NCBI GenBank assembly: GCA_029204225.1
Contig: CM055099.1
Location: 63,673,469-63,737,468 of the forward strand
Length of the DNA stretch: 64,000 nucleotides
Direction of reading: 5' to 3'
DNA from: Diphasiastrum complanatum
Taxonomy: Eukaryota; Streptophyta; Lycopodiopsida; Lycopodiales; Lycopodiaceae
The notes beneath the pieces are model-generated. The model was not told the DNA's origin. It was given only the letters and a program-made list of their open reading frames with translations, and ran no database searches. This document shows positions 34,271 through 44,931 of this stretch, in pieces; position 1 is the first letter of the stretch, and each line of letters starts with the position of its first letter. A program made the translations under genes and the position numbers.

Positions 34271-34620
34271 TCAAGTTTTACAAAAGTTGGTAAAATGGTT
34301 GGAGATGTCAATCACATTGCATGTCTGATTTGTGAATGTCACACGCATGCCTGCATCTACTATTCTAGCAACTAATAGCATATCTTTCTGCAGTGTCAGC
34401 ACATAAAAGATGTCGTCCAGTCTTCTATCTCTGCCATTGGTGTTGAGCCACCAAAGTGTAGCCAAAGTGCGCCAGTGTCACTCACCTTGTATCGTGATCC
34501 ATCTCCTAGAACAATGCATCTAGAGGTGTCGATTTGTCGAAAGTCATCAATCATCTGTCTTGTCGTCACAAAGTGCGACGTGGCTCCTAAGTCAAGAACT
34601 ATGTCTTGAACATCGGACAT
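34271..34620 (-). pseudogene. Copia-C2 protease fragment
   Basis: It reads IVLDLGATSHFVTTRQMIDD, where the active-site serine of DSGA is replaced by leucine. After a frameshift NGRDRRLDDIFYVLTLQKDM follows. Inactive. Confidence 0.75.
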
Positions 34621-34930
34621 GGATGTTGCACATATATCAGTGCACAGATAAGCAGTAGGACTTTGCTAATTCGGTCTTCAGCCATCTTTGAGGATTCGGA
34701 CTCCTCCACGTATGATGTGTTGTGCGTGCTTTCCTTTTTGCTTTGCGTCTTTTTGTTTCTTGGATTGTCGTAGCAATCCATGGCTGCATGACCGTTCCTG
34801 TGACAGTGTGTGCATTTGATCTTTGGATTCAACCAGTATTTATCTACCGTGTGGCCATCACGTCTGCATTTGTTGCATGTCTTCTTGTCGTTGTCTTGCT
34901 GCTTGTTCCTCCCTTTCAATCTGCTTCCTT
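34599..34930 (-). pseudogene. Copia-C2 gag zinc-knuckle region
   Basis: It reads CNKCRRDGHTVDKYWLNPKI then CTHCHRNGHAAMDC. The first knuckle has lost its last cysteine (Tyr), and the second CCHC is intact. CYDNPRNKKTQSKKES follows as in Copia-C. Confidence 0.78.
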
Positions 34931-35720
34931 GAGTTCCTTGCTTCTGTTGGTTCTGTTCTGATCTCCTTGTCGACTCCCTCTTAGGTTGAGCCTTATTTTT
35001 CTACTGGTCTCTATTGTTGTAGAGTTGATTAGACTTGTTCTTGTCGTCGTAGTGCTCTCTAGCTTCGACTTCTTCCTTGATGTCGATGACTGCCTTGTTG
35101 AAGGTCATAGTAGGATCTTTAACCAGCAATGTCCGGGTTGTCTGGAACAATCATGGTAAGGAGCGCAGCAGGTAACTGAGTTGCTTCTTGTGAGACTGCG
35201 TGTTCTGCTCCAACGTTGTGTAGCAATTGGAACAGGTTCCTCATCTTCCCAATGAGACTGGTGAGATCTTTGCCTTCCCATCTTAGATAGATAACTGATC
35301 TTCTAGATGCATTATCTGATTTCGTGACTTGGTCTGAAATCTGCTAATGAGAGTATCTCACATCTCTCTAGCATTAGAGATTGATGCGAGGTCAAGAGTG
35401 ATGTTGTCTTCAATGGAAGACGAGATGACTGCTACTGCTTTTTCATTTTCCATTCTTGAAGTTCTTTACTTGTGTTGGCTTGCATTTCTTCGGTGCCATC
35501 TATCTAGGGCCATAACGCTTCTCCTCTTAGGATTAGTGATGTCTTCACTTTCCAAGCAAGAAAGTTTGATCTGTCTGCTTCAAGTACTGTGTATATTTTT
35601 GATTGGATGTTGTGTATGGAGGCCATAGTCTCAGTGACGAGGCTCTCATTAAGCCTTGTGGCTCTGATACCACAGTTGGAAAGCGATGTCTTCTAGTGTT
35701 CCTAATTAGGCCATTTCCAA

Positions 35721-36119
35721 TCCTTATTCACCTCAGTCAAATGGGATATACGAGAGAAAGCATTAGAGGAGTTCTAAATCCAAAAAAGACCCTTTGTGAA
35801 GATTCTTTTTATATTTTTTCTCAATTTTTTCTTACACATGGACCAATCAAAACACTCAAATTTGAAATCTACGTAATGTAACTTTTTGAGTCCACATTTT
35901 GATTCCACACTAAAAATGGAATAACATTCTAGTGGTAAGTCCAAATTTAGCGGAGTTTGGTGCACTGGAAGGCGCTTGACAAAGGCTTTCCAATGATATG
36001 TTAGATGACATACTTCTAACTACGATTAAAAAGTTATGGCAAGTCAAAAGTATTAGTGTTATAATATTTTAATAAGATAAACTACATCTTGCACGAATTC
36101 TTAAAGGGTCTTTTTGGAT
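35721..36119. other. Geneless stretch
   Basis: A related phrase occurs near both ends in opposite orientation: ATTAGAGGAGTTCTAAATCC at 35761-35780 and GGATCTCAAAACTCCTCTAAT at about 36115-36135. Together they form an inverted repeat of roughly 20 bp with mismatches around a 335-bp interior, resembling a small MITE. Confidence 0.4.
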
Positions 36120-36124
36120 CTCAA

Positions 36125-37940
36125 AACTCCTCTAATGAATCATTCCCTAGTCGAATCAGCCAAGTGTATGCTTGCTCATGCATCACTGCTAAAACATTTT
36201 TTGGCTGAAGCTATTTCCACTACAACTTATATCCAAAACGGATGTTCAACTAGAGCCCTCTAAGGTAGAACTCTTGTCTTCAGTGAAGAACCTTTGAGTA
36301 TTCAGTTGTATCGCCTCTATGCGGATCCTGAAAGAGACAAGGAAGAAATTGGACTTCCAAAGTCTCAAATCCATCCATATTGGTTATACTTCTTTCAACA
36401 ACACCTACAAGCTGTACGACCTCAATACCTAGCAAAGCATTTTCGGCATGAATATTGTTTTTATTGAGGTTTAGTTTGTCGAATTCAAAGACAAGGGTAA
36501 AGTTCCATGCAAGCCTTCGGCAACTTCTGCCATCAACACAGTGATTCGAGCCTTTGATTCAGGGGTGTCAACAGTCGACAATGAGTTTGAAGAAGATGTT
36601 GTGACTACTTAGGAGCAACAAAACCAAGGACCAGATCATCAGCCAATGCCACCTCCATGAAGGTCAGGTAGAATGCACACACAACCCATGAGGTACATTC
36701 ATGAGTATGTCTGCTATTTCATTCAAGAACTGACTACAATAAAAGAAGCACCTGGCCAATTAGACTCAGATGTCTAGAGAGTGGTGACGGACAAAGAATA
36801 TGTCTCTCTGATCAAGAACCAGACATGGTCATTAGCTGAATTACCTACCAGCAGCAACCTGATCGATTGCAAACAAATACAAAGTCGGCCCGACTAGTAG
36901 CACGATGATTTTCTCAAATCTTGAATGCCAATTGCAATGGGACTTTCGATCCAAAATTCAACGCTCCTATTATATACTATTGCAGCTGATGTCAAAGTAC
37001 ATCAACTCGATGTGCTGGCAGATTATCTGAATGGAGTCATTGAAAAAGACATCTACATGGTGAAATCCAAGGGATATGTTCTCAACGATAAGAGGGATCA
37101 TGTATATAACTCCATAAGAGACTTTATGGTTTGAAGCAGTCAACGAGAGCTTGGTTTTAAAGATCAACACATTTCTCATTCATCATGGTTACAGACCAAG
37201 AACTACCGATTCAAATGTTTATTTCAAGTCAATGCAGCATTCCTTCAGTATTATTATTATATGTTGATGAAACATTAATTTCGGTAATAGTGTTGATCAG
37301 ATAAAGGATGATAAACAGATGATGTCTTTTGCATTCGACATGACCGATCTGGGTGAAGCTCACTATTGTCTGAGAATTCAAATCCACATAGATAGAGTGA
37401 GAAGGCTAATTTATATCACTCAGCAAAGATATCTTCATAATACCCTTATCAAATATAATCTGACTAATTGTAAAGAATGTCACTCACCAATGGACCCAAG
37501 CTTGTGATTGTCGAAGGTCCAATGTCCTCAGACGAAGCAAGAAAAGGAGAAAATGAAAGAGTATCCTTATTAATTGATACTTGGATCTCTCATGTATGCA
37601 ATGGTCTATACAAGACCTGATATCTCTTTTGTAGTTAGCTCACTAAGCCAATTCATGGCTAACCTCGGCGTCATCCATTGGAAGGTTCTAATTCAAGTCA
37701 TGAGATATACACGAGCTACAACGGACCTGTGCACCTGTTATGGAGATGTCAACAACGACAAACTCCACCAATTTAGTGGATATTCTGATGCAAACTGGGG
37801 CATGACTAGTGGCACAAGGATTTTCTCATATCCCAAATGTCGACTACAAAATGAATGTAGATACTTGTAAATCAACATCTGGATTTATATTTTTCTTCAA
37901 CGGCGGTCCTATCTCTTGGAACGGTCCACAAATATACCTT
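36125..37940 (+). pseudogene. Degenerate copia pol (integrase C-terminus, RT, RNase H start), plus strand
   Basis: Fragments in changing frames include VESAKCMLAHASLLKHF and FLAEAISTTTYIQNGC (integrase C-terminal region). KVHQLDVLADYLNGVIEKDI (RT, usually DVKSAFLNG) and HYCLRIQIHIDRVRRLIYIT follow. SLMYAMVYTRPDISFVVSSL (connection region) and CKSTSGFIFFFNGGPISWN (RNase H) complete it. Many stops indicate an old copy. It ends abruptly at about 37,940 against a minus-strand copia. Confidence 0.75.
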
Positions 37941-38012
37941 TGATAGAAGTGGCATCATCCTTCTTCCTTGTATCCAAGGATTGGTGTACATAGCATGTAG
38001 ATCCAAAAATTC

Positions 38013-39100
38013 TTACATCTTTGAGATTGGCTTTTTTCCAAATAGAGCCTCAAATGGTGTGATTCCTCCAATGGCTTGGTTGGGAAATCTATTGCACAAA
38101 AAGTTAGCACAAGTAATTGCCTCACCCCAAAATGGTTTTTGTAGAGAAGCATCTACCCTTATTAAGACTTTAGCACACTCACAAAGAGATCTCTTTTTCC
38201 ACTCGCCCACTTCATTTTGTTGAGGGGTATAAGGACATGATAATTCCCTCTTAATGCCATTAGAATTAAAAAACTCTATCATTCTACTGGAGATATACTG
38301 TGCTCCATTATCACATCTCAATACCTTAATCTTGGTATTAACTTGATTTTCAACTAGAATTTTGAATTTTACAAATGAATCAAACACCAAACTTTTGGAA
38401 GACAAAAGGTAAATCCAAGCATATCTTGAATGATCATCTATAAAAGACACATAATACTTTGCACCTCCATTGGATGCTTGTGAGAAGCTATGCACATCCG
38501 AATGTATGATCTCAAGAGGAGTGTTTGCTCTTTTGGTGGATCTTGAAAAAGGAATCTTATGAGTCTTTAAGACGCTACAAGCCTCACAGTGCTTGCCGCC
38601 TCTTGACAAATGCTTGGAGAGGCCGAGTGCAAGATCCTTTGCGCACATAGATTCCATTGCCTTGAAGTTGGGGTGGCCCAACCTTTTGTGCCATAGCTCC
38701 ACTTTGGTGATCTCCTCCTTTGCCATGTTTAGACTCTCCATTGCCACGTTAACATCTAATTTAAACAATGTACCTTGTTTAGATCCGTTAGCTATGCCAT
38801 CAACATTCTTAAAGATGGAACACCCTCTATGCTTAAATTGTACATCAAGGCCATTATCCATTAATTGGCCAACACTCAACAAATTCTTAGGGATAGAGTG
38901 TACGTAAAGGACATTTTCAAGATTTATCCTTTTGGATGATCCCAAGTACAATGGAATAGTACCTACACGACTTATTCTACACTCTTTGATCCTAGCTGTA
39001 CAAATAAACTTTTTAATATCATAAGCGAGTAGGGTGAAAAAGTAGTTATTTTGGAAATTCATGTGGTAGCTAGCCCCATTATCAATCTACCAAGCTTCAC
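38013..39100 (-). pseudogene. Copia-D-like protease C-terminus and integrase
   Basis: A 349-codon open frame reads ENVLYVHSIPKNLLSVGQLM (end of protease), then ELWHKRLGHPNFKAM and CEACSVLKTHK (HHCC finger). HSDVHSFSQASNGGAKYYVS, FIDDHSRYAWIYLL and PYTPQQNEVGEWKKRSL (catalytic D, D, E region) follow. The usual NGVAER is NEVGEW, keeping the glutamate. Upstream, the protease motif is DNGA instead of DSGA and the preceding W-W-I is broken by a stop, so the protease is inactive. Confidence 0.82.
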
Positions 39101-40035
39101 TTGTGTTGGATTTGGATGATGGTGTTGAGATGGATGCCATTAAGAAAGTTTCTTCTTCATCCTCCTCCTCTTGATGTGCAATGTTGCTTTGCTTGTCTTT
39201 TTGTTCCTTCTTCTTCTTAAAGCATTCTGATACCGTAGTGCCCCTTCTTTCCACAAAAGAAGCATTTGTACTTGGATTTGTATTTCTTCCCTTTGTCCTT
39301 TGAGCTTGATGGTGTATCCTCCTCCTTGGCCTCCTTTTGATGATTCTTCTTTGCTCCATTGTTACACTGTGAAGTTTATCAATTGTAGGCAAAGTGTCTT
39401 GGATGGCAAAACTTTGGACCAAATTTGTGAATTCATCACCTAGGCCATTTAGGATCATCACTTGGACAAGCTCCATATCTTGAATCTTCTCCCCAATAGA
39501 GGTTAAATCTTTGTTGAGAGACTTCATTCTAAGCACATAATTTTGTGCATTTTTCTCACCTTCTCATGCTTTGCAAAATTTGATTTCTAATCATGAAGAC
39601 TCTAGAAGTGTTATTGGATTCATAAATGGATTTGAATGAATTCCATGCCTCTTTGGCCAATGTGCAAGAAGATACTGCCTTCAAAAGGTCATTGCTAATA
39701 TCCATTTTAATGTAATGAAGTGCTATCCTAACTTTCTTCTTGTATCTAATCAACTCTTGTGCATCAAGAGGTTCATCCTCTTCTTCAAACACAAATTCAT
39801 AGAGATCTTGGAGTACAAATAGTGAATCCATTCTCACCTTCCATATGGAATAGTTTGTAGAGTTTAATCTTTCTCTAGGCTCTAGAAGGAAGGCTCCAAT
39901 TGTTCCCATCTTCCCAATGAATTCTACAGATAAATGCTCAAAAAATTGGCTTTGATTTGATCCTAGAAACTCACAAAAGCTTGTCTTGATTATCTCAAAT
40001 TTGGCTTCTAGCCCTCTCAATGGACTTCTAGCCAT
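39087..40035 (-). pseudogene. Copia-D-like gag
   Basis: The first frame (39556-40035) reads MGTIGAFLLEPRERLNSTNY then SIWKVRMDSLFVLQDLYEFV and EAWNSFKSIYESNNTSRVFM. It carries a 41-residue N-terminal extension (MARSPLRGLEAKFEI...) relative to Copia-D gag. A second frame (39087-39536) continues LRMKSLNKDLTSIGEKIQDM and then a zinc-knuckle region that is frame-shifted inside the CCHC box. Confidence 0.8.
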
Positions 40036-41388
40036 GGTTCTAACACTCCCTCACAAAGATGAAATGAAGATAATATGAGGTTCTATCCAAGATCAATCAA
40101 ATCAAGTCAATTTTGACAATTTTTGGACCAAAAAATGGCTAAAAACTCGCTCTTTCCTCTTGATAGTTTCTCAAGACCTATAGATCACCTTTAGAGGGCT
40201 TGATCCCAGCCTTAATTAATTAGATTGTTTTACACAAAGTCAAGGCATACAAACGTGGGTGCTTTTCCTAGATCTAGCACCAAAACACTCATCAAGACCA
40301 ATCACTATGTAATTCTATGGATCTAATTAAAAATGGAGATTTTTTTGAGACTCAAAGGTGCCCACATGTGTGAACAGTAAGAAAATTGATCTTGATTAGG
40401 TAGATCTACAAATTTTGACCCTATCTATCGATTTCTAGTTGGCCCTCCAGCACATATGTCACTCAACCATTAGGATTTAGAGGAGGTAAAGAAGGGGTCA
40501 AATCATGTTTCACTCCTCTCTACCTCGAGTTGATACATATATGAGTCTTAGTTCATTTGTATTAAAAAAGTTTTATGGAGTTAGTGAGATCTCTACACAT
40601 TGTGAGCAATCTTGAGTTTCTCTCTCTACCCAAGTCTTAGTACTTGGATTCTCTCTCTACCTGAGAGGAAGGGTTTTTCACATTTAGTTTTGTGTTGTAC
40701 AAGTCTCCAGACATGTGAATGTACTTGTTTGGTTGATATATGCATGTAATCAAGTGCTCTTGCCTTCTAGATTTGTGAACTAGTTCTTGATTTTCAATCT
40801 ATGTATGATCTTTTGCAATCACCCACATCTTAGGATCACAAACACACTTTTGGGCTGTCCCACACGTGTGAAATTCAACAACACTTTGGCAATCTAAAAT
40901 GGATGTTTTCCACTATTTTTCGAAGCTAGAAGTGCAATAAGACTTCTAATTTGAATTTCATTCAGATCACCAAACCAGTTCATTTTTGCAACTTTTACAG
41001 TTTGCCTATTCTTTCTTGAGCCCACATAAATTTCATGTTCCTCACCTTGCACAAGCTACAAGAAATCTTTTTCCCAAGGAATCATTGAAGTTTCGACATT
41101 TGTAGTTAAAGCTCCTAATTTATAAGGCCAATGCAATTCTTCAATTGATGATGCCTCTTCGAGGTTTTTGTTTTTCGAAATAGTCTATCCACCAATGCTA
41201 ATCAAACTCATTAAAAAACTAAGAAGCTGTTTGAATACTTGATTTTCAAATTTTTTAATGAGGCAAATGGATCAATCTCACGATGTTTTCTTTGCGCCTT
41301 TTATTCTTCTAGCATGGACTTTAAGCGAGACAATGTAACAAGCTTGATTTGAGTAGAAGACATATTGAGCAAAAAATGAACTCCTTTA
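40036..41388. other. Geneless stretch, possible leader/LTR remnants
   Basis: No coding motif. ATATATGAGTCTTAGTTCATTT and repeated TTCTCTCTCTACC near 40550-40660 look like transcription-start DNA of an LTR, and CCACACGTGTGAAATTC lies near 40862. No paired terminal repeat was found. Confidence 0.4.
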
Positions 41389-42249
41389 TGCTGAAAATTG
41401 TCACTTCTCACTTGACATTGGTTCATGTAAATATTGATCAAACATTAGAATATGTTGATGATATGATTCCACACGTGTGGAGCCTGTTCCCACGTGTGAA
41501 AGGATGTACTTTTCATGTTTGTATATATCCAAATTGATTTTGTATCATTCTAGTTAGTGTGAACATGAAATGACTAGTTTTTAGTCAAGTTGACTAGTCA
41601 CCTACAAATTAGCTTTTCCTTGCATGTGCATGAGTAGATGCTCCCACATGACAAGTGGATGTTCACACGTGTGTATAGAGTACTAGAAGATAAGAGTTGA
41701 CCATTTTCCTTAGATCCTATTTTGTAGGGAATATTCCTATATTCTAGGAGACTAGCTTTTTGGATTTTAGTCATATTCTAGAAGGTCAACTATTGGATAA
41801 GGATCAAGGATGGATAAAATGGATAGATCTGAGTGATGTGGCACTCTTCACACGTGTGAAGGCCTGCTGGACTGTACCAGACTCATGGATGTACTTGATC
41901 CATAAAAGGATCATCATTTTGCTAAGAAGATTGATGAGACTTTTGCACTCTACACTTTTGTGAGATTTCTAGTCATTTGTCTTGTGATTTTTATGCATGA
42001 TTGCTATCTAGTATCATTGTACTTGTTGTTTTAGGTGCAGGCCGTACAGTGGACAGTACTCCACACGTGTGAACCGCTCTCACTAAAAAATGATGTGTTG
42101 ATCCATTGCTCTTGCTTAAATCCAAGTGTAGTGAATCTAGATCAAGATCTAATGTGTAGAACTTGATAGACTCATTGATTAAGCAACCAATAACTCTCTA
42201 TGATTGTAAAGTACAATCATTATTGTCCTAAAAACTGTAAAATTTATCA
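41389..42249 (+). repeat. Copia-D 5' LTR
   Basis: This 861-bp LTR starts TGCTGAAAATTGTC and ends AAAATTTATCA. It holds five CACGTG cores at 41472, 41491, 41666, 41851 and 42064, four of them inside the palindrome ACACGTGT. Confidence 0.97.
41472..42069 (+). promoter_or_regulatory. Cluster of five CACGTG (G-box) cores in the Copia-D 5' LTR
   Basis: Five CACGTG hexamers are seen in 600 bp. The recurring longer phrase is CACACGTGTGAA or CACACGTGTGGA. G-boxes bind bHLH and bZIP factors in plants, including those of abscisic-acid and light responses. That these drive the LTR promoter is inference. Confidence 0.55.
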
Positions 42250-42261
42250 TGGTATCAGAGC
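42250..42261 (+). other. Copia-D primer-binding site
   Basis: TGGTATCAGAGC starts immediately after the LTR, complementary to initiator-Met tRNA. Confidence 0.95.
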
Positions 42262-42844
42262 TAAGTAAGAGAGTGATCATTGAATCATAAATCTTGTAAA
42301 GATCATTGGCAAAATTTGTTTTTTGGCCAATACTAGTGAGGGCGAGTTCTTCTAGAGTGATAGTTTGTAATCATTTGGATAAAAACAACTTGGAGGCTGT
42401 GTATGTACTTTTCACACGTGTAAAACTGTACAACAACTTTCAATTCAAGTTACTTTGTGTTTGTTGGTCCCAAAATCACAATACTAATTCATTTTTGGTG
42501 CCTTTTGAAGCATAGTATTGATCTGGATTCATTCTAACTAATGCCTATGACCAAATAGTGTTTTGGATCATTGAAGCATTTATTTTTAGAGTCTAAGAAT
42601 AGATCTTAAGAGGCTGATTTGTTCAGGTCCTTAGTTGAAGTGAAATCTCTAAAAAAAGTGTAAAGCAATTTTTTTGTGAGAGTGAAAGCTAGAAATTTTT
42701 GGTAAGATCTTTGAGTATCATTCAAGCTTGTGTGCTAGTTTGATAGAGACAAGCCTATAGGCATTCTAGTAAGCTTTAGGCCTTTTCATAGATCTTATAA
42801 AATTCAAAAATCTTTGTGATTTTTAAAAGAGCATTCATTCTAAA
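42262..42844 (+). other. Copia-D leader
   Basis: 583-bp untranslated leader before the gag start codon. One further CACACGTGT-like motif (TTCACACGTGTAAAAC) lies near 42412. No conserved open frame. Confidence 0.6.
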
Positions 42845-44398
42845 ATGTCATCCATGGGTGGATATTTGATGGAATCAAGTGAGAGACTCACTTCCACAAA
42901 TTATTCCATTTGGAAAGTGAGAATGGAATCACTCCTAGTGATCCATGATCTATATGACATAGTTCAAGAAGTAGAGGAAGAGCCTCAAACTCCCCAAGAA
43001 CAAGCCAAATACAAGAAGAGAGCAAGATTAGCTCTACATTGCATAAATTTAAATGTATGCAATGTCCTCTTGAAAGAGGTATCTTCTTGTACCTCATCCA
43101 AAGAGGCTTGGGATTCATTAAAGAGCATTTATGAATCCAACAATACTTCAAGAATCCTCATGCTAAGAAATCAAATTTTTCAAAGCATGAAAGGAAGTGG
43201 AGAGAGTGGACAAGAGTATGTTCTTAGGATCAAATCTATTAACAAGGAGTTAAGTGCAATAGGAGAGAAGATCCAAGATCAAGAACTAGTACAAATCATT
43301 TTGAATGGTCTAAGTGATGAGTTTACCAACTTAGTCCAATCATTTGCCATTCAAGACTCTCTTCCATCCATTGAAAAGTTGCACAATGTTCTTGTGGCCG
43401 AGGAGAGTAGGCTTCTACACCTCAAGACAAGAATGGATAGCATGTCACTTAATGGAGGAGAGGAGAAAGCTAACTTTACATCTAAAGGCAAGAAAAAGCA
43501 AAATCCATTCAAGAAAAATCAAGGCAAGGAGGCCGAGATGAAGAATGAAGGATCTACCTCCAAAGGCAAAGTGAAGAACAAGGCAAAACTAAAGTGTTTC
43601 TTTTGTGGAAAGAAAGGACACTTTGCCTCAGAATGCTACTTGAAGAAGAATCAACAATCCAAAAGAGATCAAGGGAACATTGCTCAAGAGGAAGAATATG
43701 AGGATGGATTCAATACATCCTTAATGGTTGCATCTACACCAACTTTAAGTCAAGACACATGGTGGATAGATAGTGGGGCTAGTTCCCACATGTCCTTTAA
43801 CAAGCATTATTTCTCTACTCTTCTATCTTGTAATGACTCTAAGAAGTCAATATACACTGCTAGTGATCAAGCATGCAAGATAGATGGCATAGGATCTATA
43901 CCTCTTTGTTTAGGCACATCTAAAAGGATAGATCTAGATAAGGTTTTGTATGTTCCTACCATTTCAAGAAACTTGCTTAGTGTAGGACAATTAATGGACA
44001 ATGGACTAGATGTACATTTCAAGAATGGAGTTTGTTCCATCTTGAAAAATGATAAGTGCATAGCTAGTGGCATTAAGCAAGGTAGACTTTTCAAGTTGAA
44101 TGCTAATGTTGCAAGTGAAAGTGTGAACTTGGCTAGGGAGGAGCTAACTCAAGTGGAGCTTTGGCATAAGAGATTAAGCCATCCTAATCTTCAATCTATG
44201 AAGTCAATGGCAAGCAAGGAACTAGCTCTCAGCCTACCAAGAACTTTCAAGAAGTGTGGAAAAATGTGTGAGGCATGTGGCCTTGCAAAGTCGCACAAAT
44301 CTTCTTACAAGAAATCTTCATCAAGATCTCTCTCTCCCTTGGATCTCATACATTCTGATGTACATAGTTTTTCACATGCAAGTAATGGAGGGCCTTGA
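42845..44398 (+). CDS. Copia-D gag-protease-integrase N-terminus
   Basis: The 517-codon open frame starts MSSMGGYLMESSERLTSTNY followed by SIWKVRMESLLVIHDLYDIV, typical copia gag. The ATG is the first in frame after the leader. CFFCGKKGHFASEC (about residues 252-265) is an intact CCHC knuckle, and WWIDSGASSHMSF (about residues 299-311) is an intact aspartic-protease site. The integrase zinc finger reads ELWHKRLSHPNLQSM ... CEACGLAKSHK, followed by LIHSDVHSFSHASNGG with the first catalytic aspartate. The frame stops at 44398 because one base is missing from a G run next to GGGCC. The rest of integrase continues in the next frame. Confidence 0.92.
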   Translation: MSSMGGYLMESSERLTSTNYSIWKVRMESLLVIHDLYDIVQEVEEEPQTPQEQAKYKKRARLALHCINLNVCNVLLKEVSSCTSSKEAWDSLKSIYESNNTSRILMLRNQIFQSMKGSGESGQEYVLRIKSINKELSAIGEKIQDQELVQIILNGLSDEFTNLVQSFAIQDSLPSIEKLHNVLVAEESRLLHLKTRMDSMSLNGGEEKANFTSKGKKKQNPFKKNQGKEAEMKNEGSTSKGKVKNKAKLKCFFCGKKGHFASECYLKKNQQSKRDQGNIAQEEEYEDGFNTSLMVASTPTLSQDTWWIDSGASSHMSFNKHYFSTLLSCNDSKKSIYTASDQACKIDGIGSIPLCLGTSKRIDLDKVLYVPTISRNLLSVGQLMDNGLDVHFKNGVCSILKNDKCIASGIKQGRLFKLNANVASESVNLAREELTQVELWHKRLSHPNLQSMKSMASKELALSLPRTFKKCGKMCEACGLAKSHKSSYKKSSSRSLSPLDLIHSDVHSFSHASNGGP

Positions 44399-44931
44399 TG
44401 TATGTAACTTTTATAGATGATTGTACTAGATTCACATGGATTGAGTTACTATCAAAGAAAAGTCTTGTTTATGAAGCTTTTATTAAGTTCAAGTCTCTAG
44501 TAGAGAAACAACTTAGTACTTCTATCAAAGCACTAAGATGTGATAATGGAGGAGAGTACACCTCCAATAAAATGAAAGACTTTTGTGAGATCAATGGTAC
44601 TAAGTTACAATACACTTGTTCCTACACCCCTCAACAAAATGGGGTGGCCGAGAGGAAAAATAGGAGTCTATGTGAGTGTGCAAAGTCCTTGAGGCTTGAT
44701 GCGTCACTTCCCATCTCATTTTGGAGAGAAGCCATAACATGTGCTAATTATTTGAGTAATAGACTTCCTAGTAGTGCTATAGATGAGATCTCACCTTATC
44801 AAGCCTTGTTTGATAAGAAACCCAATGTAAAATATTTTAAGATCTTTGGATGTACTTGTTATGTACACATTCCTTTGGAGACTAGAAGGAAAGAAGATGC
44901 TACCAATCTTTGTTGGCTATGGAGAAAATAG
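44395..44931 (+). CDS. Copia-D integrase core (second reading-frame segment)
   Basis: It overlaps the previous frame by four bases and continues with MYVTFIDDCTRFTWIELL, ALRCDNGGEYTSNKMKDFCE and YTPQQNGVAERKNRSLCECA, giving the second aspartate and the glutamate of the DDE set. The region FWREAITCANYLSNRLPSSA and YFKIFGCTCYVHIPLETR follows. A second one-base shift near 44890 ends this segment. The catalytic set is complete when the two frames are read together. Confidence 0.92.
   Translation: MMYVTFIDDCTRFTWIELLSKKSLVYEAFIKFKSLVEKQLSTSIKALRCDNGGEYTSNKMKDFCEINGTKLQYTCSYTPQQNGVAERKNRSLCECAKSLRLDASLPISFWREAITCANYLSNRLPSSAIDEISPYQALFDKKPNVKYFKIFGCTCYVHIPLETRRKEDATNLCWLWRK

Larger units (their letters stand above)
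34205..35720 (-). mobile_element. Second, internally deleted copy of the Copia-C family
   Basis: The segment parallels 25.3-27.3 kb in the same orientation. A primer site TGGTATCAGAGC lies at 35661-35672 (plus-strand GCTCTGATACCA), and a remnant of the short terminal repeat (GTTCCTAATTAGGCCA) at 35698-35713. Gag, zinc knuckles and protease are recognisable. About 500 bp covering the protease end and integrase start are missing near 34300, where the copy jumps from protease to integrase sequence. Everything downstream (RT, RNase H) is absent. Confidence 0.75.
37940..40035 (-). mobile_element. Copia-D-related fragment (gag to integrase), minus strand
   Basis: Gag, zinc knuckle, protease and integrase of the same family as Copia-D occur in order on the minus strand. 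They end just after the third integrase motif, where the plus-strand copia remnant begins. RT, RNase H and the 3' LTR are missing. No primer site or LTR was found to the right of 40035. Confidence 0.8.

Noticed and set aside
38593-38907. 104-codon plus-strand frame
   Set aside because: Shadow of the minus-strand copia integrase frame.
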